Positions 8,634-17,292 of a stretch of 64,000 nt of DNA are shown here, one piece after another; positions within the stretch are counted from its first letter, which is position 1, and each line of letters starts with the position of its first letter. The translations under genes were made by a program, and so were the position numbers. The DNA comes from Micavibrio_B sp964633355 (lineage in GTDB: Bacteria > Pseudomonadota > Alphaproteobacteria > Micavibrionales > Micavibrionaceae): contig CAZWGO010000006.1 of NCBI GenBank assembly GCA_964633355.1, positions 48,879 through 112,878 of the forward strand, in the 5' to 3' direction. The notes under the pieces were generated by a model. The model did not search any database. It was not told where the DNA came from and saw nothing but the letters and a program-made list of their open reading frames with translations.

Positions 8634-11600
8634 ATGCCCGATACCCAATTTGTTCATCTTCACGTCCATTCCGCTTATTCTTTGGCGGAAGGTGCTTTGC
8701 AGGTCAAAGACCTGATCAAGAAGACGTATAAACTGAAAATGCCAGCAGTAGCAATTACCGATACATCGAACTTGTTCGGCGCGATGGAGTTTTCGTTGGA
8801 AGCCGCCAAGGCGGGCATCCAGCCAATCCTTGGTTGTCAGGTCAACGTCGGGACTGAAGATTGCCAGATCGTTTTACTGGTTCAATCCGAAGCCGGATAT
8901 AAAAACCTCTCTGCGCTTATATCGAAAGCCTATATTGAAGGCGATGGCAGCCGCAAACCGGTGATCGAATGGGCTGATCTCGAGGCAAAATCCGATGGAT
9001 TGATTTGCCTGTCCGGTGCCTTGAAAGGGCCGATCGGCCATGCCTTGCTAGGCCGCCGGATCGAGGAAGCCGAGAATTTTGCAACGAAGTTAAAATCTAT
9101 TTTTGGTGATCGCTTCTATATGGAGTTGCAGCGTCATGGCCAGCGTGATGAAGATGCGATTGAGAACGATGCCATCGAGTTGGCGTATAAATTCGATATT
9201 CCTTTGGTGGCAACGAATGATTGTTATTTCCCCGATGAGAGTTTTTATGACGCGCATGATGCGCTGCTCTGTATCGCTGAAGGTCGTTACGTTACCGAAG
9301 ACAATCGCCGCCGTGTAACGAAAGAGCATTACTTTAAATCCGCCGAGGAGATGATCGATCTTTTCGAGGATATTCCCGAAGCGATTGCTAATACGGTCGT
9401 GATCGCAAAGCGTTGTCATTTCTTCCTGAAGACGGTTAAGCCTATTTTGCCACCATTCGAAAGCGATAGCGGACGCTCCGAATTGGATGAAATTAAGTTC
9501 CAGACCAAAGCGGGACTTCAATATCGTCTCGAAAATTTCGTCTTTACGCCGGAGATGTCGGAAGCCGAAAAGAAAGAAGTCGCAAAGCCTTATCAGGACC
9601 GTCTAGAGTTCGAGCTTAATACCATTATCAATATGGGGTTTATCGGGTACTTCCTTATCGTTTCCGACTTTATCAAATGGGCAAAGAACCACAATATTCC
9701 GGTCGGACCGGGCAGGGGTTCTGGCGCGGGTTCCGTTGTTGCCTGGGCGCTTTCGATTACCGATTTGGACCCGTTGAAATACGGACTTCTGTTCGAGCGT
9801 TTTCTCAATCCTGAACGCGTATCCATGCCGGATTTTGACGTAGACTTTTGCCAAGATCGGCGCGACGAAGTCATCGCCTATGTTCAGCAACGCTACGGGT
9901 ATGATCGTGTCGCACAGATTATCACCTTCGGTCAGTTAAAAGCCCGCGCGGTCGTCCGCGATGTCGGGCGCGTGCTGCAAATTCCCTATGGTCAGGTTGA
10001 TCGCATTTCGAAGATGATACCGAACAATCCGGCCAATCCGGTCACGCTTGCCGAAGCGCTCGCCAATGATGCTGATTTCCGCGCCATGCGCGATGATGAT
10101 ACGGTTGACCGTTTGCTGACGATTGCGCTTCAACTTGAAGGCCTCTACCGCCATGCCTCGACCCACGCTGCGGGTATCGTTATCGGCGACAGGCCTTTGC
10201 AAGAATTATCACCTTTATATCGTGATCCGAATTCCTCCATTCCGGCGACGCAATTCAACATGAAATATGTTGAATCAACAGGCCTTGTGAAATTCGACTT
10301 CCTTGGTTTGAAAACGCTCACTGTCATTCAAAAAGCGGTTGAGTTGATCAAGGACAAAGGCGTCGATGTCGAGATTTTACAAATCCCGATTGATGATGCG
10401 CCTTCTTATGAGATGATCGCCCGCGCTGAAAGTACCGGCGTGTTCCAGCTTGAAAGTTCGGGCATGCGCGACACGCTGCGCAAGATGCACCCGGACAGGC
10501 TCGAAGATATTATCGCTCTTGTGTCTTTGTATCGTCCGGGCCCGATGGATAATATTCCGCAATATTGTCTCGTCAAAGATGGCAAGGCCGAACCCGATTA
10601 CCTGCACCCGAAACTTCAGCCGATGCTGGAGGAAACGTACGGCATCATGGTTTATCAGGAACAGGTCATGCAGGCTGCACAGTTACTCGCGGGCTACACG
10701 CTCGGCGGTGCGGATTTACTTCGCCGCGCCATGGGTAAAAAAATCAAGGCCGAGATGGATGCGCAGAAAGCCTTGTTCGTCGAAGGTGCGGGAAAATTCT
10801 CAGACGTCAAACCCGAACGCGCGGAAATTATTTTCGAACAGATCGAAAAGTTCGCCGGTTATGGTTTTAACAAATCTCACGCCGCCGCTTATGCGCTGAT
10901 TGCCTATCAAACGGCATGGCTGAAAGCCAATCACCCGCTGGAGTTTTTTGCCGCGTCGATGACGCTCGATATGGGCAATACGGACAAGCTGGCGATTTTC
11001 CGTCAAGCGATGGATCGTATGGAGCTGAAACTCCTGCTGCCTGATATCAATAAATCATTCGTGACATTTGCGGTTGAAGGTGAGGCGGTGCGTTATGCTC
11101 TGGCCGCGATCAAAGGCGTTGGCGAAAATGCGATTGCCAATATCATTGCCGAGCGTGAGAAAAACGGGCCGTATAAATCGCTGGAAGATTTCCTGAAACG
11201 GATCGACCCAAAGAACATCAATAAAAAGCAATTTCAAAATCTGGCGGCGGCGGGCGCGTTTGAATCCATTCACCCGAGCCGGGCGCAATTATTCGAAGGC
11301 GCGGAAAAACTGATTCATTACGCGCAGGCTTTGGCGAATGAGCGCAATTCATCGCAGGCGAGTATGTTCGCTATGGAGCAAACGGTTGCCAGCGATCTGG
11401 CACAGCAGCATCTGCCCGATATCCCTGAATGGGGACCTCTCGATAAACTGGCGCATGAATTCGACGCTTTGGGCTTTTATCTTTCCGCGCACCCGCTCGA
11501 CAGTAAAGCGCGGCAGCTTGAACGCCTCGGCATGATTTCCTACGCGGAGATAGAAGGCCATCTTCAGGGCAAGCCGATTGCGCGGATGCAAATGGCGGGA

Positions 11601-12062
11601 GTGCTTATTAAAAAGGTCGAAAAGATTTCTGCCAAGAGCGGCAACAAGTTTGCCTTTCTGACCATGTCGGATAGCACCGGTGTTTACGAAGTCGCGCTCT
11701 TCTCCGAAACCCTCGCCCGCACGCGCCAGTATCTGGAAGAAGGCAAGGGCTTACTAATGACTGTTGATGCCGAAATTCGTGAAGACGCTTTGCGGATGAC
11801 AGTTCAGGACGTCAAACCTCTCGAAGAGTCACTAGCCGATAAAGTCCGTGAAATAGAAATTACAGTAGATAAAGCGGAAGCGTTGGATATCCTGAAAGCC
11901 CGTCTCGATAACGAGAAAAAAGGCGGAGCGAAAATCCTGATCACCTTGACCACCCAAGGCAAGGATGTGCAAATACGCCTCCCGGGGTTTTATTCGGTCA
12001 GCCCGGACACGAAAAACGTGCTTTTCCAAACTAAGGGTGTGAAGAAGGTTCAGGAATTATAA
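8634..12062 (+). CDS. dnaE: DNA polymerase III subunit alpha
   Basis: DnaE is the catalytic subunit of the replicative DNA polymerase. The 1142-residue protein begins with a PHP domain (HLHVHSAYS at about 8-16), followed by the polymerase core with the catalytic acids in PDFDVDF near residues 399-405, the GPGRGSGAGS motif, the AMGKKIKAEM and YGFNKSHAAAYALIAY segments, a helix-hairpin-helix region (AAIKGVGENAIANII), and a C-terminal OB-fold nucleic acid domain. Length is normal for DnaE1. No good Shine-Dalgarno sequence precedes the ATG. The stop overlaps the ATG of the next, unrelated-looking gene by one base. Confidence 0.97.
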   Translation: MPDTQFVHLHVHSAYSLAEGALQVKDLIKKTYKLKMPAVAITDTSNLFGAMEFSLEAAKAGIQPILGCQVNVGTEDCQIVLLVQSEAGYKNLSALISKAYIEGDGSRKPVIEWADLEAKSDGLICLSGALKGPIGHALLGRRIEEAENFATKLKSIFGDRFYMELQRHGQRDEDAIENDAIELAYKFDIPLVATNDCYFPDESFYDAHDALLCIAEGRYVTEDNRRRVTKEHYFKSAEEMIDLFEDIPEAIANTVVIAKRCHFFLKTVKPILPPFESDSGRSELDEIKFQTKAGLQYRLENFVFTPEMSEAEKKEVAKPYQDRLEFELNTIINMGFIGYFLIVSDFIKWAKNHNIPVGPGRGSGAGSVVAWALSITDLDPLKYGLLFERFLNPERVSMPDFDVDFCQDRRDEVIAYVQQRYGYDRVAQIITFGQLKARAVVRDVGRVLQIPYGQVDRISKMIPNNPANPVTLAEALANDADFRAMRDDDTVDRLLTIALQLEGLYRHASTHAAGIVIGDRPLQELSPLYRDPNSSIPATQFNMKYVESTGLVKFDFLGLKTLTVIQKAVELIKDKGVDVEILQIPIDDAPSYEMIARAESTGVFQLESSGMRDTLRKMHPDRLEDIIALVSLYRPGPMDNIPQYCLVKDGKAEPDYLHPKLQPMLEETYGIMVYQEQVMQAAQLLAGYTLGGADLLRRAMGKKIKAEMDAQKALFVEGAGKFSDVKPERAEIIFEQIEKFAGYGFNKSHAAAYALIAYQTAWLKANHPLEFFAASMTLDMGNTDKLAIFRQAMDRMELKLLLPDINKSFVTFAVEGEAVRYALAAIKGVGENAIANIIAEREKNGPYKSLEDFLKRIDPKNINKKQFQNLAAAGAFESIHPSRAQLFEGAEKLIHYAQALANERNSSQASMFAMEQTVASDLAQQHLPDIPEWGPLDKLAHEFDALGFYLSAHPLDSKARQLERLGMISYAEIEGHLQGKPIARMQMAGVLIKKVEKISAKSGNKFAFLTMSDSTGVYEVALFSETLARTRQYLEEGKGLLMTVDAEIREDALRMTVQDVKPLEESLADKVREIEITVDKAEALDILKARLDNEKKGGAKILITLTTQGKDVQIRLPGFYSVSPDTKNVLFQTKGVKKVQEL

Positions 12063-13126
12063 TGTACAAATTTTTTCTTATCTTAGTTTTTTGCGTCATT
12101 CAATTTCCGAGCTTTGTGCAAGCAGAAACTATTTCAGAAAAATCTCAGCGATTATGCAGAGCTTATGTGGAAAGGCCTTCTGATTTTAAAAAAATAAAAT
12201 TAGAAGATTGTAAAATATATCCATATCAGGAAGCTCAAGAATTGGAGTCTGCAAAATGCTTTATTCATAATGTTGAAGGCGTTGAAAAACCTGTGAAATT
12301 TGTAACTAATTATACAGGATTGGGGAGTTGCAGTTCTAATACTGTCAACGAAATTTCAGAGGGTGATCATCCCCAGCCTTTGTTTAATAGAGATATCGCT
12401 AATTCAAGCGTTAATGGGTACACTTTTGGTGGAAATGATATTGCACTAGATTATGAAGGAGAGTTATTGATTTCAAATCAGTCAAAAGATTTAAGATTAG
12501 TGACTAAATATTCTCAAATAGTCTTATGCCAGTTTTGTCAAAAGTTTGTTAAATGGGAAAATATAAAATCACAAAATAAGGTTTGCGATTTGCTCGCTGA
12601 AGAAAATTTTTTAGATAAAGGTAATAAAATTGAACAATCGGATTGGGGGAAATGGCCCAAAGCACCTATTGGTTCACCTGAAAATTATTTTGATGTAGAT
12701 TTAGATCATGATGGCTCAAAAGAAAAAATAGTACGTTACCAGTTTGATGACGGAGGAGGTTGCGGTTGCACTCAGCAAAGTCTAATTCCATTAGAAAATG
12801 GCCAATTACCAGTTCTAGAAACAAAACCGTCACCTACTCAACAAAATCTAGCGTCAAAGCTTAAAGAGATAACGGGTGATTGCTTACGTTTCAGAAATCA
12901 ATGGACTATTGTTGGAATCGAAGGCAAGGACTACTTGCTGAATTCTTCATACCCTGATCCTGAAACAAAAGTATTTCGAGGAGAAAACAGAACACTTTTT
13001 GATTATATTCATGGAAAGTTTGTGAAGGTTTGTGAGCAAAAGCCAATAACTAAGCTTACAGAAGATAGATACTGCGGCGATAGTTATAGATCTTTTAAGA
13101 GAACCTATGAGCCTTATTTAGATTAA
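12062..13126 (+). CDS. AT-rich secreted cysteine-rich hypothetical protein
   Basis: I do not recognise this 354-residue protein. A Sec signal peptide spans about residues 1-21 (hydrophobic FFLILVFCVI core, cleavage after VQA). The mature protein has about 16 cysteines, including CQFC near 159 and CGC near 235, which suggests periplasmic disulfides. The DVDLDHDGSKEKIVRY segment near residue 215 resembles calcium-binding DxDxDG repeats. The coding sequence is much richer in A and T than its neighbours and uses AAA, AAT and TTA codons heavily, suggesting recent gain or weak selection. Its ATG overlaps the dnaE stop (TAATG), so it may be read through from dnaE. Confidence 0.75.
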   Translation: MYKFFLILVFCVIQFPSFVQAETISEKSQRLCRAYVERPSDFKKIKLEDCKIYPYQEAQELESAKCFIHNVEGVEKPVKFVTNYTGLGSCSSNTVNEISEGDHPQPLFNRDIANSSVNGYTFGGNDIALDYEGELLISNQSKDLRLVTKYSQIVLCQFCQKFVKWENIKSQNKVCDLLAEENFLDKGNKIEQSDWGKWPKAPIGSPENYFDVDLDHDGSKEKIVRYQFDDGGGCGCTQQSLIPLENGQLPVLETKPSPTQQNLASKLKEITGDCLRFRNQWTIVGIEGKDYLLNSSYPDPETKVFRGENRTLFDYIHGKFVKVCEQKPITKLTEDRYCGDSYRSFKRTYEPYLD

Positions 13127-13166
13127 AAACCAATATATATTTACATAATTAAAATAATTAACTTTC

Positions 13167-13196
13167 TTGACTTCAACACCCAAAACCCCTTATAAC
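13167..13196 (+). promoter_or_regulatory. Sigma-70-type promoter for rpsB
   Basis: TTGACT at 13167-13172 and TATAAC at 13191-13196 are separated by 18 bases, close to the vegetative consensus. The predicted start near 13203 would give a leader of about 118 bases before rpsB. The region upstream is AT-rich intergenic sequence after the orphan gene. Confidence 0.65.
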
Positions 13197-13204
13197 CCAC
13201 CCAA

Positions 13205-13320
13205 ATTCACATACAGGACAAGGTTCCGGATTCGAGAGTTTCCAGTGCCTGACCGGTCGCCCTAATAACCAAAAAGGCGATTTTCCTGTAGAGGCTCAAC
13301 CGGACGAAAGGAATATTTAT
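13205..13320 (+). promoter_or_regulatory. Structured 5' leader of rpsB, candidate S2 autoregulatory element
   Basis: The leader can close into a multi-stem structure. TACAGGA at 13212-13218 pairs with TCCTGTA at 13284-13290. Inside it, TCGCC at 13257-13261 pairs with GGCGA at 13276-13280, and CCGG at 13226-13229 can pair with CCGG at 13253-13256. The ribosome binding site GAAAGGA (13306-13312) lies just after the closing stem. Ribosomal protein S2 controls its own operon through a 5' leader in several bacteria. That this leader does so is inference from position and structure. Confidence 0.5.
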
Positions 13321-14115
13321 ATGTCTATGCCAGAATTCTCTATGCGCCAACTTCTTGAAGCAGGCGTTCACTTCGGACACCACACACGTCGCTGGAACCC
13401 TAAAATGCGCCCGTTTATTTTCGGCGTGCGTAACGGCGTTCATATCCTCGATCTTCAACAAACAGTTCCAATGCTTGAGCAAGCTCTGCAAGCCGTTCGT
13501 GAAGTTGCCGCTAATCGTGGCCGCATCCTGTTCGTCGGTACAAAACGTCAGGCTCAGGAAAAAGTAAAAGAATCCGCAAAACGCTGTGGCCAATACTACG
13601 TCAATCACCGCTGGCTCGGCGGCATGCTGACAAACTGGAAAACAATTTCCGGTTCGATCGCTCGTTTGAAAGAACTCGATGGCATCCTGTCGATGGAAAA
13701 TCCGGGCTATAAGAAAAAAGAAATCCTGATGATGATGCGCGAGCGCGAAAAGCTTGAAAAAGCTATCGGCGGGATCAAAGATATGGGCGGTCAACCTGAC
13801 GCTCTTTTCGTTATCGACACAAACAAAGAAGACCTTGCCATTCTGGAAGCCAAGAAACTCGGCATTCCGGTTATCGCGATCCTCGACAGCAATTCCAGCC
13901 CTGATAACATCGATTTCCCTGTCCCGGGTAATGATGATGCTTTGCGCGCGATCGAAATCTATTGCGACCTCGTTTCTTCCGCGATCCTTGATGGTATCAG
14001 CGCTGAAATGTCCCGCTCCGGTAAAGACGCCGGCGCAGCAGTCGATGTTAAAGTCGAATTGCCAGCAGCAGCGAATGAATCCGACGCTGAAGTAAAAGCG
14101 GCAGCAAACGCTTAA
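13321..14115 (+). CDS. rpsB: 30S ribosomal protein S2
   Basis: S2 is a late-assembling protein of the small ribosomal subunit. The 264-residue sequence has the family N-terminus (SMRQLLEAGVHFGHHTRRWNPKM), the ILFVGTKRQAQ and HRWLGGMLTNWKTI motifs, and the DAIFVID-like segment with FPVPGNDDALRAI near residue 200. The C-terminus is extended by an alanine- and glutamate-rich tail of about 35 residues, common in alphaproteobacteria. It heads the rpsB-tsf-pyrH-frr block, with its own strong promoter at 13167 and a good ribosome binding site at 13306. Confidence 0.98.
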   Translation: MSMPEFSMRQLLEAGVHFGHHTRRWNPKMRPFIFGVRNGVHILDLQQTVPMLEQALQAVREVAANRGRILFVGTKRQAQEKVKESAKRCGQYYVNHRWLGGMLTNWKTISGSIARLKELDGILSMENPGYKKKEILMMMREREKLEKAIGGIKDMGGQPDALFVIDTNKEDLAILEAKKLGIPVIAILDSNSSPDNIDFPVPGNDDALRAIEIYCDLVSSAILDGISAEMSRSGKDAGAAVDVKVELPAAANESDAEVKAAANA

Positions 14116-14127
14116 TTAATTTGTGTC

Positions 14128-14175
14128 GTCCCTGCGACACGCTGCGCAAGCGCTCGCGCTGCGGGAAGCAGGGAC
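14128..14175. repeat. Intergenic palindrome between rpsB and tsf
   Basis: GTCCCTGC at 14128-14135 pairs with GCAGGGAC at 14168-14175. The interior is rich in GCGC and can form further stems. It resembles the dispersed intergenic palindromes elsewhere in the window but lacks their GAAA loop. In the rpsB-tsf transcript it could act as an RNA stabiliser or partial attenuator. Confidence 0.6.
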
Positions 14176-14205
14176 CTCTAAACTCTCAATAAAAGGAATA
14201 GAAAA

Positions 14206-15141
14206 ATGGCTGATATCACAGCAGCGATGGTAAAAGAATTACGCGAAAAAAGCGGCGCCGGTATGATGGACGCTAAAGGCGCTCTCGTTGAAAACAACGG
14301 CGATATGGAAGCATCCATGGACTGGCTACGCAAGAAAGGCCTTGCGAAAGCGGCGAAAAAATCCGGTCGCGTTGCGGCTGAAGGTTTGGTCGGCATTGCA
14401 TCCGCAGCCGACGGCAAATCCGCAAGCCTTATCGAAGTCAACTCCGAAACGGACTTCGTTGCCCGTAACGAAATCTTCCAAGGTTTCGTCAAGCAGGCGT
14501 CACAAATCGCGCTAAAAGAAAAAGACATCGAAGGCGTTGCCAACGCAGCCTACGGTTCCGGCAAGAATACAAAAGACACGTTGACGGATTTGATCGCTCA
14601 AATCGGTGAAAACATGAGCCTGCGCCGTTCGACAAACCTGTCGGTTTCCGAAGGCGTCGTTGCAACTTACGTTCACAATGCTGTGGCACCAAACCTTGGC
14701 AAGATCGGTGTCGTCGTCGCTCTTGAATCGACAGCGTCACAAGAAACTCTTCAGGCTCTGGGTAAGCAATTGGCGATGCATATCGCCGCAGCAAAGCCTG
14801 AAGCCCTGGATGTTTCAGCGATGGATCCAAAAACGGTCGAGCGCGAAAAAGCGATCCACCGCGATACAGCAAAAGCTTCCGGCAAGCCTGATGATATCAT
14901 CGAGAAAATGCTTGAAGGTCGTATGCGCAAATATTTTGAAGAAGTCGTTCTTCTTGAGCAAACTTTCATCATGGACGGCGAAACCAAAATTGCCGCTCTT
15001 CTTGAAAAAGCCGGTAAAGACGCAGGCGCGCCTGTCAAGCTCATCGGTTTCGTATCCTACGTTCTTGGCGAAGGTATCGAAAAGGAAGAAACAGATTTCG
15101 CGGCTGAAGTTGAGGCCACGAAAGCTTCGGCGAACGCTTAA
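14206..15141 (+). CDS. tsf: Elongation factor Ts
   Basis: EF-Ts exchanges GDP for GTP on EF-Tu. The 311-residue protein has the UBA-like N-terminus (VKELREKSGAGMMDAKGAL), the signature TDFVARN at residues 82-88 that contacts EF-Tu, and two dimerisation domains. A ribosome binding site AAAAGGA lies upstream at 14191-14197. The gene follows rpsB as in almost all bacteria and is closed by a clear intrinsic terminator at 15147-15171. Confidence 0.98.
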   Translation: MADITAAMVKELREKSGAGMMDAKGALVENNGDMEASMDWLRKKGLAKAAKKSGRVAAEGLVGIASAADGKSASLIEVNSETDFVARNEIFQGFVKQASQIALKEKDIEGVANAAYGSGKNTKDTLTDLIAQIGENMSLRRSTNLSVSEGVVATYVHNAVAPNLGKIGVVVALESTASQETLQALGKQLAMHIAAAKPEALDVSAMDPKTVEREKAIHRDTAKASGKPDDIIEKMLEGRMRKYFEEVVLLEQTFIMDGETKIAALLEKAGKDAGAPVKLIGFVSYVLGEGIEKEETDFAAEVEATKASANA

Positions 15142-15146
15142 TATTG

Positions 15147-15171
15147 AAAAGCCCCTGAAGAGGGGCTTTTT
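15147..15171 (+). terminator. Intrinsic terminator after tsf
   Basis: AAAAGCCCCT at 15147-15156, a four-base loop, and AGGGGCTTTT from 15161 followed by a further T form a GC-rich hairpin with a U-tract in the transcript. It should end rpsB-tsf transcripts or reduce read-through into pyrH. Confidence 0.85.
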
Positions 15172-15175
15172 ACTG

Positions 15176-15196
15176 AATCCCGCCTTGCGCGGGATT
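15176..15196. repeat. Short hairpin between tsf and pyrH
   Basis: AATCCCGC at 15176-15183 pairs perfectly with GCGGGATT at 15189-15196 around a CTTGC loop. It lies five bases after the tsf terminator. It resembles one arm of the dispersed ATTCCCGCgaagGCGGGAAT palindromes found elsewhere in the window. A remnant of that repeat or a second terminator-like stem are both possible. Confidence 0.6.
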
Positions 15197-15233
15197 TATC
15201 ATGTCATTAAAGTAATTGGCGAGAGGTCCTTAT

Positions 15234-15983
15234 ATGTCTGCACAACCAGCTCTGAAACCTGCAACCGAAGCAAAATACAAACGTGTTCTCCTGAAAATTT
15301 CTGGCGAAGCGTTGATGGGTACGAAAGAATTTGGACTCGATCCCGATACGGTCGCCCGTATTGCCGATGATGTTAAAGAAGCCATCGACATGGGCATTCA
15401 GGTTTGTATCGTCGTCGGCGCAGGAAATATTTTCCGCGGCGTATCCGGCGCTTCGTCTGGCATGGACAGAACGACTGCCGATCACATGGGCATGCTCGGC
15501 ATTGTTATTAATGCACTTTGCCTGCAAAATGCTTTGGAAAAGATTGGCGTCAAAACCCGCGTTCAATCCGCAATCCAGATGGATCAGGTCTGTGAACCTT
15601 ATATCCGCCGCAAAGCGATGCGCCACCTCGAAAAAGGCCGTGTCGTTATTTTTGCTGCCGGGACAGGTAATCCATATTTCACGTCGGACACAGGCGCTTC
15701 GCTTCGCGCTTCAGAAATGAATTGTGACCTGATTGCCAAGGGAACCAAGGTCAACGGTATCTACACTGCCGATCCGTTCAAAGATCCTGCCGCTACAAAA
15801 TATGATCATGTGACCTATATGGATATCCTGACCAAGGATTTGAAAGTCATGGATGCAACGGCGGTGTCGCTGGCGCGTGAAAATAAAATTCCTGTCATGG
15901 TCTTCTCGATCCGCGAGAAAGGCAATTTTGCCAAGGTCATGCAAGGTCAAGGCGAATTCACCATCGTCAGCGATAAAGCTTAA
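15234..15983 (+). CDS. pyrH: UMP kinase
   Basis: PyrH phosphorylates UMP to UDP in pyrimidine nucleotide synthesis and is distinct from eukaryotic UMP/CMP kinases. The 249-residue protein belongs to the amino acid kinase fold: KISGEALMG near residue 20, the VVGAGNIFRG motif near 62-71, the GRVVIFAAGTGNPYFTSDT segment near 140, and the KVNGIYTADPFKDP motif near 175. I chose ATG 15234, preceded by GAGAGG at 15221, over an upstream TTG at 15216. Its place between tsf and frr is conserved across bacteria. Confidence 0.97.
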   Translation: MSAQPALKPATEAKYKRVLLKISGEALMGTKEFGLDPDTVARIADDVKEAIDMGIQVCIVVGAGNIFRGVSGASSGMDRTTADHMGMLGIVINALCLQNALEKIGVKTRVQSAIQMDQVCEPYIRRKAMRHLEKGRVVIFAAGTGNPYFTSDTGASLRASEMNCDLIAKGTKVNGIYTADPFKDPAATKYDHVTYMDILTKDLKVMDATAVSLARENKIPVMVFSIREKGNFAKVMQGQGEFTIVSDKA

Positions 15984-15999
15984 TAGTCAAGAGGATAAA

Positions 16000-16554
16000 A
16001 TGTCTTTCAATATAAGTGAAATGAAACAGCGTATGCAATCCACTCAGGAGAATCTTGAGAAGGAGTATTCTGGTCTTCGCACAGGTCGCGCGAACTCTGG
16101 TATGCTCGATCCTGTTACAGTCGATATCTACGGCGCAAGAATGCCGCTGAACCAGGTGGCAACTGTCGGTGTACCGGAAGCGCGTTTATTGACTGTTCAG
16201 GTTTGGGACCAAAGCCAGACCAAGGCAGTTGAAAAAGCGATCCGCGATGCAGGCTTGGGTTTGAATCCGCAAGCGGAAGGCTCGATGATCCGCGTACCGG
16301 TTCCGGAGTTGTCTACAGAGCGCCGCACGGAGCTTGTGAAAGTTGCCGGCAAATATGCAGAAGCCGCACGCGTTGCGATCCGTAATATTCGCCGCGATGG
16401 CATGGACGCGATCAAGAAATTAGAAAAAGACAAAGCGATCTCTGAAGACGATGCGAAGCGTCAGTCTGAAGAAGTTCAGAAAGCAACAGACGGTTTCATT
16501 AAAAAAGTAGATGAAATTCTGGCGCAAAAAGAAAAAGACGTGATGAAGGTCTAA
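16000..16554 (+). CDS. frr: Ribosome recycling factor
   Basis: Frr splits post-termination ribosomes together with EF-G. The 184-residue protein is the normal length and mostly helical. It has the family core EYSGLRTGRANSGMLDPV near residues 22-39 and the C-terminal RRDGMDAIKKLEKD segment. The ATG at 16000 has a GAGGA ribosome binding site eight bases upstream. A longer open frame reaching into pyrH is not needed and lacks conserved sequence. The gene ends directly before uppS. Confidence 0.97.
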   Translation: MSFNISEMKQRMQSTQENLEKEYSGLRTGRANSGMLDPVTVDIYGARMPLNQVATVGVPEARLLTVQVWDQSQTKAVEKAIRDAGLGLNPQAEGSMIRVPVPELSTERRTELVKVAGKYAEAARVAIRNIRRDGMDAIKKLEKDKAISEDDAKRQSEEVQKATDGFIKKVDEILAQKEKDVMKV

Positions 16555-17292
16555 ATGAGCGAGATTAATGTTCAAGCAAATGCGCGTCATGTTGCCATCA
16601 TTATGGATGGTAATGGACGCTGGGCACGCGCGCGAAACATGAACCGCACCAAAGGCCACCAGAAAGGCCTTGAATCCGTTCGGCGCGCGACAGAGAGCGC
16701 TATCGAACTTAACATCGAATATCTGACCCTTTTCGGTTTTTCATCCGAAAACTGGAACCGTCCGCAGGATGAAGTGTCAGAGCTGATGCGTCTTCTTCGC
16801 TATTATTTACGTTCGGAAACAGCAGACCTGCATAAAAGCGGTATTCGCCTTCGCGTTATCGGCGACCGCACTCGCTTTGCGCCGGACATTGTTGAGATGA
16901 TCGAAAATGCAGAGCGTCTAACAGCAGATAATTCAAAGCTCAATCTGATTATTGCGCTGAATTATGGTGGACGTCAGGATATCTTGCAGGCGAGCAAACA
17001 ACTGGCCGATCATGCCTGGCGCCAAAATCATCAGCTTACGATGGAAGAGGTTGAGGCGCTTTTGCCCCAATTCCTGTATACGGCTGGTATTCCCGATCCC
17101 GATCTCCTGATCCGTACAAGCGGAGAAAAAAGAATGTCTAACTTCCTGATCTGGCCTTGCGCTTACACGGAGTTTGTCTTTACCGACGTTCTATGGCCCG
17201 ATTTTGAAAAAGCCGATTTGGAAGCTGCCTTGCAGGAATATGCGGGTCGTGACCGCCGCTTTGGTGCATTGAAAGACAGCGAAAGCAAATAA
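16555..17292 (+). CDS. uppS: Undecaprenyl diphosphate synthase
   Basis: UppS condenses isopentenyl diphosphate units on farnesyl diphosphate to make the C55 lipid carrier for peptidoglycan and O-antigen. The 245-residue protein has the cis-prenyltransferase P-loop VAIIMDGNGRWA near residues 14-25 with the catalytic aspartate, the TLFGFSSENWNRP motif near 59-71, and the C-terminal PDLLIRTSGEKRMSNFLIWP segment near 183-202. It starts immediately after frr and overlaps cdsA by one base. Confidence 0.97.
   Translation: MSEINVQANARHVAIIMDGNGRWARARNMNRTKGHQKGLESVRRATESAIELNIEYLTLFGFSSENWNRPQDEVSELMRLLRYYLRSETADLHKSGIRLRVIGDRTRFAPDIVEMIENAERLTADNSKLNLIIALNYGGRQDILQASKQLADHAWRQNHQLTMEEVEALLPQFLYTAGIPDPDLLIRTSGEKRMSNFLIWPCAYTEFVFTDVLWPDFEKADLEAALQEYAGRDRRFGALKDSESK

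Noticed and set aside
13127..13166. tRNA or small RNA gene before rpsB
   Set aside because: The stretch is AT-rich and has no cloverleaf or conserved tRNA motifs. I saw no tRNA or rRNA gene anywhere in the window.
13207..13794. Long reverse-strand open frame over rpsB
   Set aside because: It is a shadow of rpsB: it lies on the opposite strand of a highly conserved gene and has no plausible start context.
15853..15999. Longer N-terminus for ribosome recycling factor
   Set aside because: It lies wholly inside pyrH in another frame; ATG 16000 gives the normal 184-residue protein.
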